Assembly: GCA_030153045.1 (NCBI GenBank)
Contig: JASLID010000050.1
Span: 1-37,932 of the forward strand
Length of the DNA stretch: 37,932 bases
Reading direction: 5' to 3'
From: Flavobacterium sp.
GTDB taxonomy: Bacteria > Bacteroidota > Bacteroidia > Flavobacteriales > Flavobacteriaceae
Below, one piece after another: positions 1-7,352 of this stretch (position 1 is the first letter of the stretch; each line of letters opens with the position of its first letter). Below the pieces are notes generated by a model, which saw only the letters and a program-made list of their open reading frames with translations, was not told where the DNA came from and did not search any database. Made by a program: the position numbers and the translations under genes.

Positions 1-275
1 ATAGCAATATCCTGTAAGTTAATAAATAGCAGTAACATGGCAAAAACGGATAAAAACAAGCATAAAACGCCCATCAATTGCATGAATCGAATAAGAGTGA
101 GTCGTTTGTTTAAATTTTGAATTTCTAACAAAATAGATTTGGTATGTACTTCTTCATAATTTTTTTTAAGACTTCTAATAATTTGTGCAATGGTTAAAAA
201 TCGATTGGTGTATGCTAAAAGGATTAATGATGTTGCCGAAAATAGCAGTGCGGGAGTTTCAATAGTTAATGTCAT
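1..275 (-). CDS. DUF2721 family membrane protein, 3' end outside window
   Basis: The reverse strand reads an open frame from ATG at 275 off the left edge (91 complete codons). It begins MTLTIETPALLFSATSLILL, followed by AYTNRFLTIAQIIRSL, then a charged stretch (KKNYEEVHTK, NLNKRLTLIR) and a second hydrophobic segment (MQLMGVLCLFLSVFAMLLLF). An N-terminal TM helix, the AYTNRF..A..IR motif and a polar cytoplasmic linker are typical of DUF2721, a small integral-membrane family of unknown function. The frame is too short for the six-frame listing only because it is cut by the window edge. It lies downstream of the S8 protease on the same strand, but a strong terminator separates them, so it is probably transcribed alone. 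Confidence 0.75.
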   Translation of the reverse strand, partial: MTLTIETPALLFSATSLILLAYTNRFLTIAQIIRSLKKNYEEVHTKSILLEIQNLNKRLTLIRFMQLMGVLCLFLSVFAMLLLFINLQDIA

Positions 276-340
276 AGTAGTTCTTGTTGCTTTATGTAAA
301 GTTCGGAAATACTATTTAATTATTGACTCGTAAAATAAAA

Positions 341-366
341 AACCTGCAAGTGAAAGCTTGCAGGTT
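341..366 (-). terminator. Terminator of the S8 protease gene
   Basis: A 10-bp perfect stem, AACCTGCAAG (341-350) with CTTGCAGGTT (357-366), closes on a GAAA tetraloop through a T-G pair. On the minus strand it is followed by a T-rich run, as expected of an intrinsic terminator directly after the protease stop. The same stem recurs at 3207-3236 and, with one mismatch, at 3954-3981. Confidence 0.8.
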
Positions 367-375
367 AGTAATACA

Positions 376-2781
376 TTATTGTTTTTTTCTTTGAATTTTT
401 GGTTTTAATGCCCAAGTAATTCCTCCTACTTCAACGCCATTATACAATTGATGGATTCCAAAATAGTGAGTTCCTTTTTTTAAAGATTTTGATCCTTTTA
501 AAATGAATTTGCATGAGAGTCGTGCTTTTGCAGGTAGCATTACAGAATTAAACTGAAAACATCTGAGTTTCGGAAGTTTTAGTTGTACATGGTTTCTGTT
601 TTTGTCAACCTTCATTTCAAGAAATTCTATGCCTTTTAATAATCCTTGCATTTTGGTCGGAATTTCTATCCACAATTCAACATCAGAGGGAAGTTGTTGA
701 AATATTTGAATATCAAATTGTCTCCTTTTATCTGGAGCGTTAGCTATTTTAAATGGATAGACAGCTGGTGAGCTAGGAGTATCGGGAAGGTTATCTTCCA
801 CATTGAAATTTCTCCAAGTTACATTATTATGATTGCGGATTAAATTATAAAAGTCATCCCAATCAAAATAAGCAACAGGTGGAATTGGAGGAGCAGGATC
901 CTGTGCAGAATTTAGCAAACCTACAAAACAGTAATGTCCTTCAGCGGGAATGTCATCGCGATCCCATACTATTTTATCAGTAACAACAAGTGTGTTTCCA
1001 ACAGGAACATTAATGGGGTTGCTTGTTCCAACAAGGGTCCACATATCGGGAGTTATCAACGTGGCTACTTCACTCCAGTAAACAGTAGCTGTAACTCCAG
1101 TTGCCTCAGATGCTCCTCTGTTTTTTATTCGTGCATAAATAAAATTATCTTGTCCGTGTTCTACAATGTAACCTTCAGTGCTAGAGTTTTCAGTACCACT
1201 TCCTTCTCCAAAACTTGCAGTAGGATCCGCAACTTCTGAAGGAACAACAATAATATCAGGACTAGCACTTATAGCCCCGCTGCTTGGAACTACACCAGTA
1301 TCAGCAATTGAATCACGTAAGTAAATATCAGCAACCAAGCCTAGAGTATTTTCGAGAATTGCACGCAAATTAGGCATAACATTAATATGACCAGCGACAG
1401 TTGCTCCTTGAGGAGTTCCAGTTGCTGGATCAGATAATAATACCCGCATTTGCAATGGTGATAATATGGTTCCGTTAATTGCTTTGTATTTTCCTTGTAT
1501 AATGAGTGCACAACCAACAATCATAGGTGATGCACCACTCGTTCCACCAAAATCGGAAGTGTATTCATTGTTGTCAGTAGTACCTGAAAGGTCTCCATAA
1601 CCTGTTGATACTACGTTTTCACCGTAGGCATAACAATCAATACGGCTACCATAATTTGAGTAAGACCATCTTTCATGTGCACCAGCTACAACAGCTGAAA
1701 CCGATGCTCCAACCATGATTGCTCCTGAATCCTGAAAATCTACATTAGTTCTGTTCAAACGGTAATCGCCTGATGAATCTGTCCAAGCATCTAGATCATA
1801 TGCGCCATTACCAGCAGCTTCAACGACAATTCTTCCGTTGGCAACAGCTAAACGAATTGCATCAAAATCAGCCTCGTCAATCTCTGTTGGTTTATATCCC
1901 TTCTGAATTTCAAGTAGCATCACATCCCCAACATTCATTTCATCAATTGCAGCAACTATTGCCTCTGCGGTATCGGCATGGTCATCTGTGGCGGCATCAT
2001 AGAAAGAGGACATTTTTACATAATCTACAGATGGGGCTATTCCTACAATCCCAGTTGCATTGTCAGTTCCAACCACTTCTCCTAAAACTGCCGTTCCGTG
2101 ATTTGACCAAGCCTCATTAAAACTTCCGCCAGTCCCATAACTATTATCGTTGTGTATAAGTGTTGGGGTTGAGGTGTTTAAATCTTCATGATTAACATTC
2201 CATCCCCATTCGCAATCAATAAAACCTACTCCGGCTCCTTCACAATCTGTCTGTGACCATGCCCATCTTGCATCAACTCCTACTGGAGCTGGATCTAGAT
2301 ATTCTTGGTCAATTGCTAAAACATCGTCTAAAGTGTCAACTGTAGGGAGTGAAGGAGTATGCTCTTTGTATGCTTTTTCGATGCCGGGTAAATTCTTTAA
2401 TCTGTTGATGTATTGATCCAGTAAATCGTTGTTGCCTCTAAAATCTAGTTTCCAGTAAGTTGACAAACTTCTTAATGGAGGAAGTTCAGAATGTTGTGCT
2501 CTTTTTTCTAGTTCTTGCAAGCGTTTCATTCTACTGGTTTTAATAACTCTTTTAGCCATTACTTTTCCTGTTTCTGTTAAAAATTGTAAAAGTAAATTCA
2601 GCTTGTTTTTTTTACAGAATTCGTAAAGGTCATCTCCCATTTGGTAAACATATCGCTGGGAAAGCCTTATGACAATAAAACCATTGTATTCAGGAAGTTT
2701 CTCCTTTTGATCATCTCTAGGTTGTTGTTTTGGCTTCACATTGCCAAATCCAACTGACTTACATGCAACATCACATTTCAT
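376..2781 (-). CDS. S8 family (subtilisin-like) serine peptidase with C-terminal Ig-like region
   Basis: An 801-aa subtilase. The catalytic triad is visible: Asp189 in GFIDCEWGWN, His228 in WSNHGTAVLG and Ser415 in GGTSGASPM, with the oxyanion Asn325 in EAAGNGA. Residues 30-140 (YNGFIVIRLS..., LKNLPGIEKAYKEH) look like an inhibitor/propeptide-type domain. After the protease domain (about 165-480) comes a region resembling a CARDB/Ig-like sandwich (ARIKNRGASEATGVTATVYW, 550-620) and a beta-rich C-terminus with many Lys. The N-terminus MKCDVACKSVGFGNVKP has three cysteines and no hydrophobic segment, so there is no recognisable signal peptide, which is unusual for a protease with an Ig-like C-terminus. 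It lacks a T9SS sorting motif at the end. It is transcribed alone. The family call is firm; substrate and location are unknown. Confidence 0.9.
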   Translation of the reverse strand: MKCDVACKSVGFGNVKPKQQPRDDQKEKLPEYNGFIVIRLSQRYVYQMGDDLYEFCKKNKLNLLLQFLTETGKVMAKRVIKTSRMKRLQELEKRAQHSELPPLRSLSTYWKLDFRGNNDLLDQYINRLKNLPGIEKAYKEHTPSLPTVDTLDDVLAIDQEYLDPAPVGVDARWAWSQTDCEGAGVGFIDCEWGWNVNHEDLNTSTPTLIHNDNSYGTGGSFNEAWSNHGTAVLGEVVGTDNATGIVGIAPSVDYVKMSSFYDAATDDHADTAEAIVAAIDEMNVGDVMLLEIQKGYKPTEIDEADFDAIRLAVANGRIVVEAAGNGAYDLDAWTDSSGDYRLNRTNVDFQDSGAIMVGASVSAVVAGAHERWSYSNYGSRIDCYAYGENVVSTGYGDLSGTTDNNEYTSDFGGTSGASPMIVGCALIIQGKYKAINGTILSPLQMRVLLSDPATGTPQGATVAGHINVMPNLRAILENTLGLVADIYLRDSIADTGVVPSSGAISASPDIIVVPSEVADPTASFGEGSGTENSSTEGYIVEHGQDNFIYARIKNRGASEATGVTATVYWSEVATLITPDMWTLVGTSNPINVPVGNTLVVTDKIVWDRDDIPAEGHYCFVGLLNSAQDPAPPIPPVAYFDWDDFYNLIRNHNNVTWRNFNVEDNLPDTPSSPAVYPFKIANAPDKRRQFDIQIFQQLPSDVELWIEIPTKMQGLLKGIEFLEMKVDKNRNHVQLKLPKLRCFQFNSVMLPAKARLSCKFILKGSKSLKKGTHYFGIHQLYNGVEVGGITWALKPKIQRKKQ

Positions 2782-2885
2782 AATTTTAAATATTTACTTA
2801 TTGCCTACTCTTTTAGATTTTCGGCTTCCTCTACTTTGTTTTTTAATTCCTTTAGGCTATTTATTTAGCCAAAAAATAGCGTGTT

Positions 2886-2911
2886 TTACTAATGAATCAA
2901 TTCATTAGTAA
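2886..2911. repeat. 26-bp palindrome upstream of the protease gene
   Basis: TTACTAATGAAT (2886-2897), then CA, then ATTCATTAGTAA (2900-2911) is a perfect 12-bp inverted repeat about 105 bp upstream of the protease start. The near-zero spacer fits a dimeric-regulator operator better than an RNA hairpin, which could not form a two-base loop without losing pairs. No regulator was identified for it. Confidence 0.6.
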
Positions 2912-3070
2912 CTAGCTGAGTAGGATTAAGCAGATGGAAATAAAAATAAAATAAATCCTTCAAGATTTTTCTACCTTTCAGGTGCTTATAAATAGAGATT
3001 TGAGGTTGATGTATTGGTTTGTTTTGGGGAGATTTTCGCCAAATTTTCAACTATGATAAAGTTGTTAATA

Positions 3071-3102
3071 AAAAGGGAAAATCAATTACAGTTTTCCCTT
3101 TT
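3071..3102 (-). terminator. Terminator-like hairpin, no obvious gene
   Basis: AAAAGGGAAAA (3071-3081) pairs perfectly with TTTTCCCTTTT (3092-3102) around a 10-nt loop. On the minus strand it continues with a T-rich tail. No intact gene ends here, so it may terminate a lost gene or a short untranslated transcript. Confidence 0.5.
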
Positions 3103-3148
3103 AAATTGTTAAACTTCTGTTTGTGAGTTTGATAGCGTAAAAAAAAAC

Positions 3149-3182
3149 AGCGATTTATCTATTTTTACTTTGATAAATTGCT
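3149..3182. other. Hairpin of unknown role
   Basis: AGCGATTTATC (3149-3159) pairs with GATAAATTGCT (3172-3182), 10 of 11 positions matching, with a 12-nt loop. There is no T-run directly after it, so it is not a typical terminator. It lies between two terminator-like hairpins and could be part of a structured RNA or a degraded repeat. Confidence 0.4.
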
Positions 3183-3206
3183 ACTTTAATTTGAGTTACA
3201 GTATAA

Positions 3207-3236
3207 AAACCCTGCAAGTGAAAACTTGCAGGGTTT
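3207..3236 (-). terminator. Strong terminator after a relic gene end
   Basis: AAACCCTGCAAGT (3207-3219) pairs perfectly over 13 bp with ACTTGCAGGGTTT (3224-3236) around a GAAA tetraloop, and a T-run follows on the minus strand. It sits 24 bp after a stop codon at 3260-3262, the same arrangement as htpG with its terminator (stop 4006-4008, hairpin end 3981). It seems to terminate a minus-strand gene that has since been lost. Confidence 0.75.
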
Positions 3237-3259
3237 AAAAATTGAGCTGATGCTTAATC

Positions 3260-3343
3260 TTATTTTGTCAATTCGGAATGGAAAGAAGTTCTCCATTTTA
3301 TTAAAGATTCGTTTTTACTGGCATAAAGTTTGTGCGTAATTAT
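3260..3343 (-). pseudogene. Possible relic 3' end of a lost minus-strand gene
   Basis: A 27-codon frame without a start, bounded by stops, ends SFHSELTK. Its last five codons are GAA TTG ACA AAA TAA against GAA TTG ATC AAA TAA at the end of htpG, and the following 25 bp and hairpin also match the htpG downstream sequence. The similarity does not clearly extend further into the coding sequence. The reading is a leftover gene tail plus terminator; chance similarity of the coding part is possible. Confidence 0.3.
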
Positions 3344-3363
3344 TTAACCTTTTTAGCCTATTT

Positions 3364-3951
3364 ATGAAAACCACCTTCGCATTACTTTTCCTGACATTTA
3401 TTTGCTGTAATAACACTTCGAATTCTGAAAAATTATACATTGATTACCATCAAAAAGCTAAAGAATATTGTAAAAAGAGCAATTTCAACGAGGATTATTA
3501 TTTTTTGATTGATTTGAGTGTGCATTCGGGAAAAAATAGATTTTATGTATATGATTTTAATCAATCGAAAATACTAGACAAAAACCTCGTAACTCATGGA
3601 GCGTGTGATCATTTTGAAAATAATTTGACTAAATACCACAAAGCAAAATTCAGTAATAGAACCGATAGCCATTGTTCTATGAAAGGGAAATATAAAATTG
3701 GTAAAAGGGATTATAGTTCTTGGGGAATTAATGTAAAGTATTGGCTTGACGGTTTAGAAGAATCGAATAAAAGTGCTGTGGAAAGAGTTGTTGTACTCCA
3801 TTCTTGGAGTAAAGTATCTAATGAAGAAATATTTCCGGGTTATAGTCCATTAAGTTGGGGTTGTCCAGCAGTTTCGGACGCTTTTATGAAAAAACTGGAC
3901 GGAAAATTAAAAGTAACAAACAAACCAGTTTTACTTTGGATTATCGAATAA
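3364..3951 (+). CDS. L,D-transpeptidase-like lipoprotein (YkuD_2-type)
   Basis: A 195-aa protein with an N-terminal hydrophobic segment ending in cysteines (MKTTFALLFLTFICC), a probable but non-canonical lipobox, so likely a lipoprotein or exported protein. The catalytic signature of the murein L,D-transpeptidase catalytic-domain family is present: HGACDHF near 78-84, a His in VVVLHSWSK (His146) and SWGCPAVSDAF with catalytic Cys167. Such enzymes make or edit 3-3 cross-links or attach proteins to peptidoglycan in the periplasm; which applies here cannot be told. It is a single-gene unit, convergent with htpG, the two sharing the hairpin at 3954-3981. It is flanked by a direct repeat of a gene 3' end plus terminator, which suggests it was inserted here. 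Confidence 0.82.
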   Translation: MKTTFALLFLTFICCNNTSNSEKLYIDYHQKAKEYCKKSNFNEDYYFLIDLSVHSGKNRFYVYDFNQSKILDKNLVTHGACDHFENNLTKYHKAKFSNRTDSHCSMKGKYKIGKRDYSSWGINVKYWLDGLEESNKSAVERVVVLHSWSKVSNEEIFPGYSPLSWGCPAVSDAFMKKLDGKLKVTNKPVLLWIIE

Positions 3952-3953
3952 AA

Positions 3954-3981
3954 AAACCTGCAAGTTCACACTTACAGGTTT
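3954..3981. terminator. Bidirectional terminator between L,D-transpeptidase and htpG
   Basis: AAACCTGCAAGT (3954-3965) pairs with ACTTACAGGTTT (3970-3981) with one C-A mismatch and a 4-nt loop, and has A/T tracts suited to minus-strand termination. It is the third member of the CCTGCAAG hairpin family in the first 4 kb. Confidence 0.75.
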
Positions 3982-4005
3982 AGAAAATTGGACAGATGTC
4001 TAATC

Positions 4006-5907
4006 TTATTTGATCAATTCAAAACTTCTCTTTACAAAAGCAGTCAGTTCTTCACCTTTCAATAAGTTCTGAGATAATTTAGCCAAGTCCAACGCCTGTT
4101 TTACCAAACCTTCCTGAGCTGTTTTGTCTTGTGTATTTAAAATACTTGTAGCCAAATCTGAATTGGTATTCACCACCAAATTATACATTTCCGGCATATG
4201 GTTCATTCCAAACATTCCGCCACCGCCAGACTGACTCATCTCTTTCATACGACGCAAAAATTCTGGTTGCGTGATGATAAATGGAGCAGCAGTACTGTCT
4301 AAAGCTTCCAGTTGTACCGAATAATTTTGTTTTGGTACTAATTGCTCTAAAACGGTTTTTAAATTGGTTTGCTCTTCTTCTGATAATTTTGAAATCGCTG
4401 TTTCCTCTTTTTTGATTAAATTATCAATGTGGTCAGAATCCACTCTAACGAAAGTTAAATTTTCATTATCGGCTTCCAATTTCTGAATTAAGTGCGAAAT
4501 AATAGGCGAATCTAACAACAATACTTCATAGCCTTTTTCTTTGGCAATGTCAATATAACCGTGTTGTGCATCTTTATTTCCAGCGTATAAAACGACCAAT
4601 TTCCCGTTTTTATCGGTTTGATTATCTTTGATTTTTTCTTTTAATTCTTCCAAAGTGAAGTAGTTGCCATCAACAGTTGGATATAATACAAAAGCACCTG
4701 CTTTTTCATAGAATTTCGCTTCCGAAAGCATTCCGTATTCTAAAACGATTTTAATATCGTTCCATTTTTGTTCGAAATCTTCACGATTTTCAGTGAACAA
4801 CGATTTCAATTTATCGGCTACTTTACGCGTAATGTAATTCGAGATTTTCTTCACTTCGCTATCCGCTTGCAAACCTGAACGAGAAACGTTTAATGGAATG
4901 TCCGGAGAGTCAACAACACCTTTCAGCATCATTAAAAATTCAGGAACAATACCTTCTACGTTATCGGTTACATATACTTGATTTTGGAATAATTGAATTT
5001 TGTCTTTTTGAATTTGAATGTCCGAACCTAATTTCGGGAAATATAAAATTCCTGTCAAATTAAACGGATAATCCACATTCAAATGGATATTGAATAATGG
5101 CTCTTCAAATTGCATTGGATACAATTCATGGTAGAAGTTTTTATAATCTTCTTCACTTAATTCAGTTGGTTGTTTTGTCCAAGCTGGATTCGGATTGTTG
5201 ATGATATTGTCTACTTCAACTTCCGTGAAAGCATTTTCTTTGTCTTCTGTTTCAACAAACTCGCCTTTTTTCTGCTCTATTTTTTCTTTTCTAGTTCCGA
5301 ATTTAATTGGAATAGGCATAAACTTATTATACTTATTCAATAATTCTCTGATTTTGAATTCTTCTAAAAACTCTAAAGAATCCTCAGCAATGTGTAAAAT
5401 AATTTCTGTTCCTCGTGAAGTTTTGTCAGCTGGTTCTAAAGTAAATTCTGGACTACCATCGCAAGTCCAATGTGCAGCTGGTTCGTCTTTGAAAGATTTT
5501 GTGATGATTTCCACTTTCGAAGCCACCATGAAAGCTGAGTAAAATCCTAATCCGAAGTGACCAATAATGCCAGAATCTTTAGCCGAATCTTTGTATTTTT
5601 CTAAAAACTCTTCTGCACCAGAAAAAGCCACTTGGTTGATGTATTTTTCCACTTCATCAGCAGTCATTCCTAAACCTTGGTCAATAATGTGCAGTTTTTT
5701 ACCCTCTTTGTCGATTTTTACTTCAATAATGGGGTTGCCATATTCTACTTTGGCCTCGCCAATACTGGTTAAGTGTTTTAATTTTAAAGTAGCATCTGTC
5801 CCGTTTGAAATCAACTCACGTAAAAATATTTCGTGATCGCTGTATAAAAATTTCTTGATTAAGGGAAAGATGTTTTCTACCGAAACATTAATTTTTCCTG
5901 TTGTCAT
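4006..5907 (-). CDS. htpG: Molecular chaperone HtpG (Hsp90 family)
   Basis: 633 aa, the usual length for bacterial Hsp90. The GHKL ATPase motifs are in order: FLRELISNGTDA with Glu31 and Asn35, DQGLGM (76-81), GHFGLGFYSAFMV (about 116-128) and RGTEI (165-169). The middle domain carries LNVSRSGLQ, holding the Arg that contacts ATP gamma-phosphate. A glycine/methionine-rich stretch (SQSGGGGMFGMNHMPEMY) lies in the C-terminal part. HtpG is a cytosolic dimeric chaperone that remodels clients with DnaK/J. The ATG at 5907 gives the complete conserved N-terminus. No good TAnnTTTG box was found upstream; the gene stands alone. Confidence 0.97.
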   Translation of the reverse strand: MTTGKINVSVENIFPLIKKFLYSDHEIFLRELISNGTDATLKLKHLTSIGEAKVEYGNPIIEVKIDKEGKKLHIIDQGLGMTADEVEKYINQVAFSGAEEFLEKYKDSAKDSGIIGHFGLGFYSAFMVASKVEIITKSFKDEPAAHWTCDGSPEFTLEPADKTSRGTEIILHIAEDSLEFLEEFKIRELLNKYNKFMPIPIKFGTRKEKIEQKKGEFVETEDKENAFTEVEVDNIINNPNPAWTKQPTELSEEDYKNFYHELYPMQFEEPLFNIHLNVDYPFNLTGILYFPKLGSDIQIQKDKIQLFQNQVYVTDNVEGIVPEFLMMLKGVVDSPDIPLNVSRSGLQADSEVKKISNYITRKVADKLKSLFTENREDFEQKWNDIKIVLEYGMLSEAKFYEKAGAFVLYPTVDGNYFTLEELKEKIKDNQTDKNGKLVVLYAGNKDAQHGYIDIAKEKGYEVLLLDSPIISHLIQKLEADNENLTFVRVDSDHIDNLIKKEETAISKLSEEEQTNLKTVLEQLVPKQNYSVQLEALDSTAAPFIITQPEFLRRMKEMSQSGGGGMFGMNHMPEMYNLVVNTNSDLATSILNTQDKTAQEGLVKQALDLAKLSQNLLKGEELTAFVKRSFELIK

Positions 5908-6082
5908 AGTGTTATAATTTAAGTTTTATTTGATGAGTTCTTTGTAGTCAAATAGAATACCAAACTAAAAAAAGTGACAAATTGACGTAGTAGAAATAGT
6001 ATAAAAAATAGAAATAATTATGTAAATTAGTACAATAATTAAAGTATACCTTCGTATTACGTTAACACAAATAACAAACGAC

Positions 6083-6559
6083 ATGAAAAAATTATTGCTT
6101 TTAGTGTGTTTTATAGGACTTATAGTTTCTTGTAAACCAAAACAAACGTTAGTCACAACCAGTGTTGACAGAAAAACACAAGTGGCGTTAAAGGGAAGCT
6201 GGACCATTTCATCAGTGACATTTGCGGGATCTGATTACATCAAAGTCAATTCTTTTGAAGTAGCGGATTCTAAATGTTTCGAAGGAAGTACATGGCAACT
6301 TGTTTCTAACAACGATACAGGAACAATGGCTTTAAACAGAATGGGTTGTCCGAGCTATGCTTCAGATCTTAAATGGTATGTAACTAACGAAAAACAATTT
6401 GTCTTAAAACTTTTAAAAGAAGGGGATAAACCACGAAAAGTAACTCAGGGTTATATTTTAAGTGTTGAAAATATTACCGAAAATTCTTTTCAATTAGTCG
6501 ATAAGGTTGCTGTAGGGGGCAATAGTGCAAGAGTAGTATATCAATTTAACAGAAATTAA
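6083..6559 (+). CDS. Lipocalin-like lipoprotein
   Basis: 158 aa. MKKLLLLVCFIGLIVSCK is a clear lipoprotein signal with lipobox IVSC, so the mature protein starts at Cys17. The body (GSWTISSVTFAGSDY, CFEGSTWQLVSNNDTGTMAL, FQLVDKVAV..ARVVYQFNR) is a small beta-barrel of the Lipocalin_4 type common in Flavobacteriia. The ligand is unknown. It is followed after 11 bp by the OmpA-family lipoprotein, so the two form an operon and likely act together at the envelope. A promoter-like TACCTTCG (6047-6054) matches TAnnTTTG at 7 of 8 positions. Confidence 0.8.
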   Translation: MKKLLLLVCFIGLIVSCKPKQTLVTTSVDRKTQVALKGSWTISSVTFAGSDYIKVNSFEVADSKCFEGSTWQLVSNNDTGTMALNRMGCPSYASDLKWYVTNEKQFVLKLLKEGDKPRKVTQGYILSVENITENSFQLVDKVAVGGNSARVVYQFNRN

Positions 6560-6570
6560 AACAGAATATC

Positions 6571-7263
6571 ATGAAGAAATCATTAATATATATACTTTCA
6601 GCAACATTTTTGTTAGGAAGTACCATTGCCTGTAAGTCAGTTAAAAATGCCAACAATACACAAAAAGGTGCCGTGATTGGTGCTGTTGGTGGTGCCGTTT
6701 TAGGCGGAGTTTTAGGAAATAATATTGGTAAAGGAGGAAACGGAGCACTTGGAGCTGTAATAGGTGGTGTTGTAGGTGGTGTTGCCGGTGGCGTTATTGG
6801 AAATAAAATGGACCGACAAGCACGTAAAATAGAAGAGTCGTTACCTGGAGCAAAAGTAGAAAGATTAGGAGAGGGAATCAAGATGACTTTAGGAGAAAAC
6901 TCAGTTAATTTTGATTTCAACAAAGCTACGTTAACAGCTAAAGCAAAAGGGAATTTAGATAAACTAGTTCCTGTGTTTAAAGAATATCCAGATACTAATA
7001 TTCAAATTTTTGGTTATACCGATTCAAAAGGTGCTGATGATTACAATTTGAATTTATCTAATCAAAGAGCTTCAGCGGTAAAAAGTTATTTAGCATCTAA
7101 AGGACTTAGTTCATCCCGTTTTAAAACTGTAGGTATGGGTGAAGCTGATCCGATTTCAACTAATGATACTGATGCTGGTCGTAGTCTAAACAGACGTGTA
7201 GAGTTTGCCATTACTGCCAATGAAAAAATGGTCGAAGATGCTAAAAAAGAAGCAGGGAATTAA
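6571..7263 (+). CDS. OmpA-family lipoprotein with glycine-zipper domain
   Basis: 230 aa. The signal MKKSLIYILSATFLLGSTIACK gives a lipidated Cys21. Residues 33-80 are a glycine zipper (GAVIGAVGGAVLGGVLGN, GAVIGGVVGGVAGGVIGN), which can insert in or pack against membranes. The C-terminal half is an OmpA-like peptidoglycan-binding domain: NFDFNKATL, GYTDSKGADDYNLNLSNQRA, RSLNRRVEFAI with the Asp and Arg residues that bind diaminopimelate. It probably tethers the outer membrane to the cell wall. It is the second gene of an operon with the lipocalin-like lipoprotein and ends at a clear terminator. Confidence 0.9.
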   Translation: MKKSLIYILSATFLLGSTIACKSVKNANNTQKGAVIGAVGGAVLGGVLGNNIGKGGNGALGAVIGGVVGGVAGGVIGNKMDRQARKIEESLPGAKVERLGEGIKMTLGENSVNFDFNKATLTAKAKGNLDKLVPVFKEYPDTNIQIFGYTDSKGADDYNLNLSNQRASAVKSYLASKGLSSSRFKTVGMGEADPISTNDTDAGRSLNRRVEFAITANEKMVEDAKKEAGN

Positions 7264-7283
7264 ACCTGATTTAAAATTATAAG

Positions 7284-7309
7284 AAAAGCTGTTCGTAAGG
7301 ACAGCTTTT
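7284..7309 (+). terminator. Terminator of the lipocalin-OmpA operon
   Basis: AAAAGCTGT (7284-7292) and ACAGCTTTT (7301-7309) form a 9-bp perfect stem with an 8-nt loop, followed by further T residues on the plus strand. Confidence 0.85.
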
Positions 7310-7326
7310 TTGTTTAGAATACTTTG

Positions 7327-7334
7327 TAATTTTG
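7327..7334 (+). promoter_or_regulatory. Bacteroidota -7 box for the ABC ATPase gene
   Basis: TAATTTTG matches the TAnnTTTG -7 consensus exactly, 18 bp before the start codon. The only TTG upstream (7310-7312) is too close for a standard -33 element. Confidence 0.5.
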
Positions 7335-7352
7335 CAATTCTAAATTTTTGTA

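Larger units (their letters stand above)
2782..3363. other. 582-bp intergenic region with four hairpins
   Basis: There is no convincing gene between the divergent S8 protease and L,D-transpeptidase genes. The region holds a 26-bp palindrome (2886-2911), a terminator-like hairpin (3071-3102), a further 11-bp hairpin (3149-3182), a strong GAAA-tetraloop terminator (3207-3236) and a relic gene end (3260-3343). Both neighbouring promoters must also lie here. No clean TAnnTTTG box was found for either gene; TAAAGTTTG at about 3323-3331, with one extra base, is the nearest match for the plus-strand gene. Confidence 0.6.

Noticed and set aside
4195..4240. GGGGMF in HtpG, resembling the GGGMF tails of the outer-membrane proteins
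   Set aside because: Internal in HtpG, different context; short glycine-rich coincidence.
5195..5836. Plus-strand frames opposite htpG
   Set aside because: Antisense shadows of a strongly conserved gene; no start context and no recognisable protein.
6546..6923. Proline-rich 125-codon minus-strand frame
   Set aside because: It is the complement of the glycine-zipper coding region of the OmpA lipoprotein; proline richness is the antisense of glycine codons.
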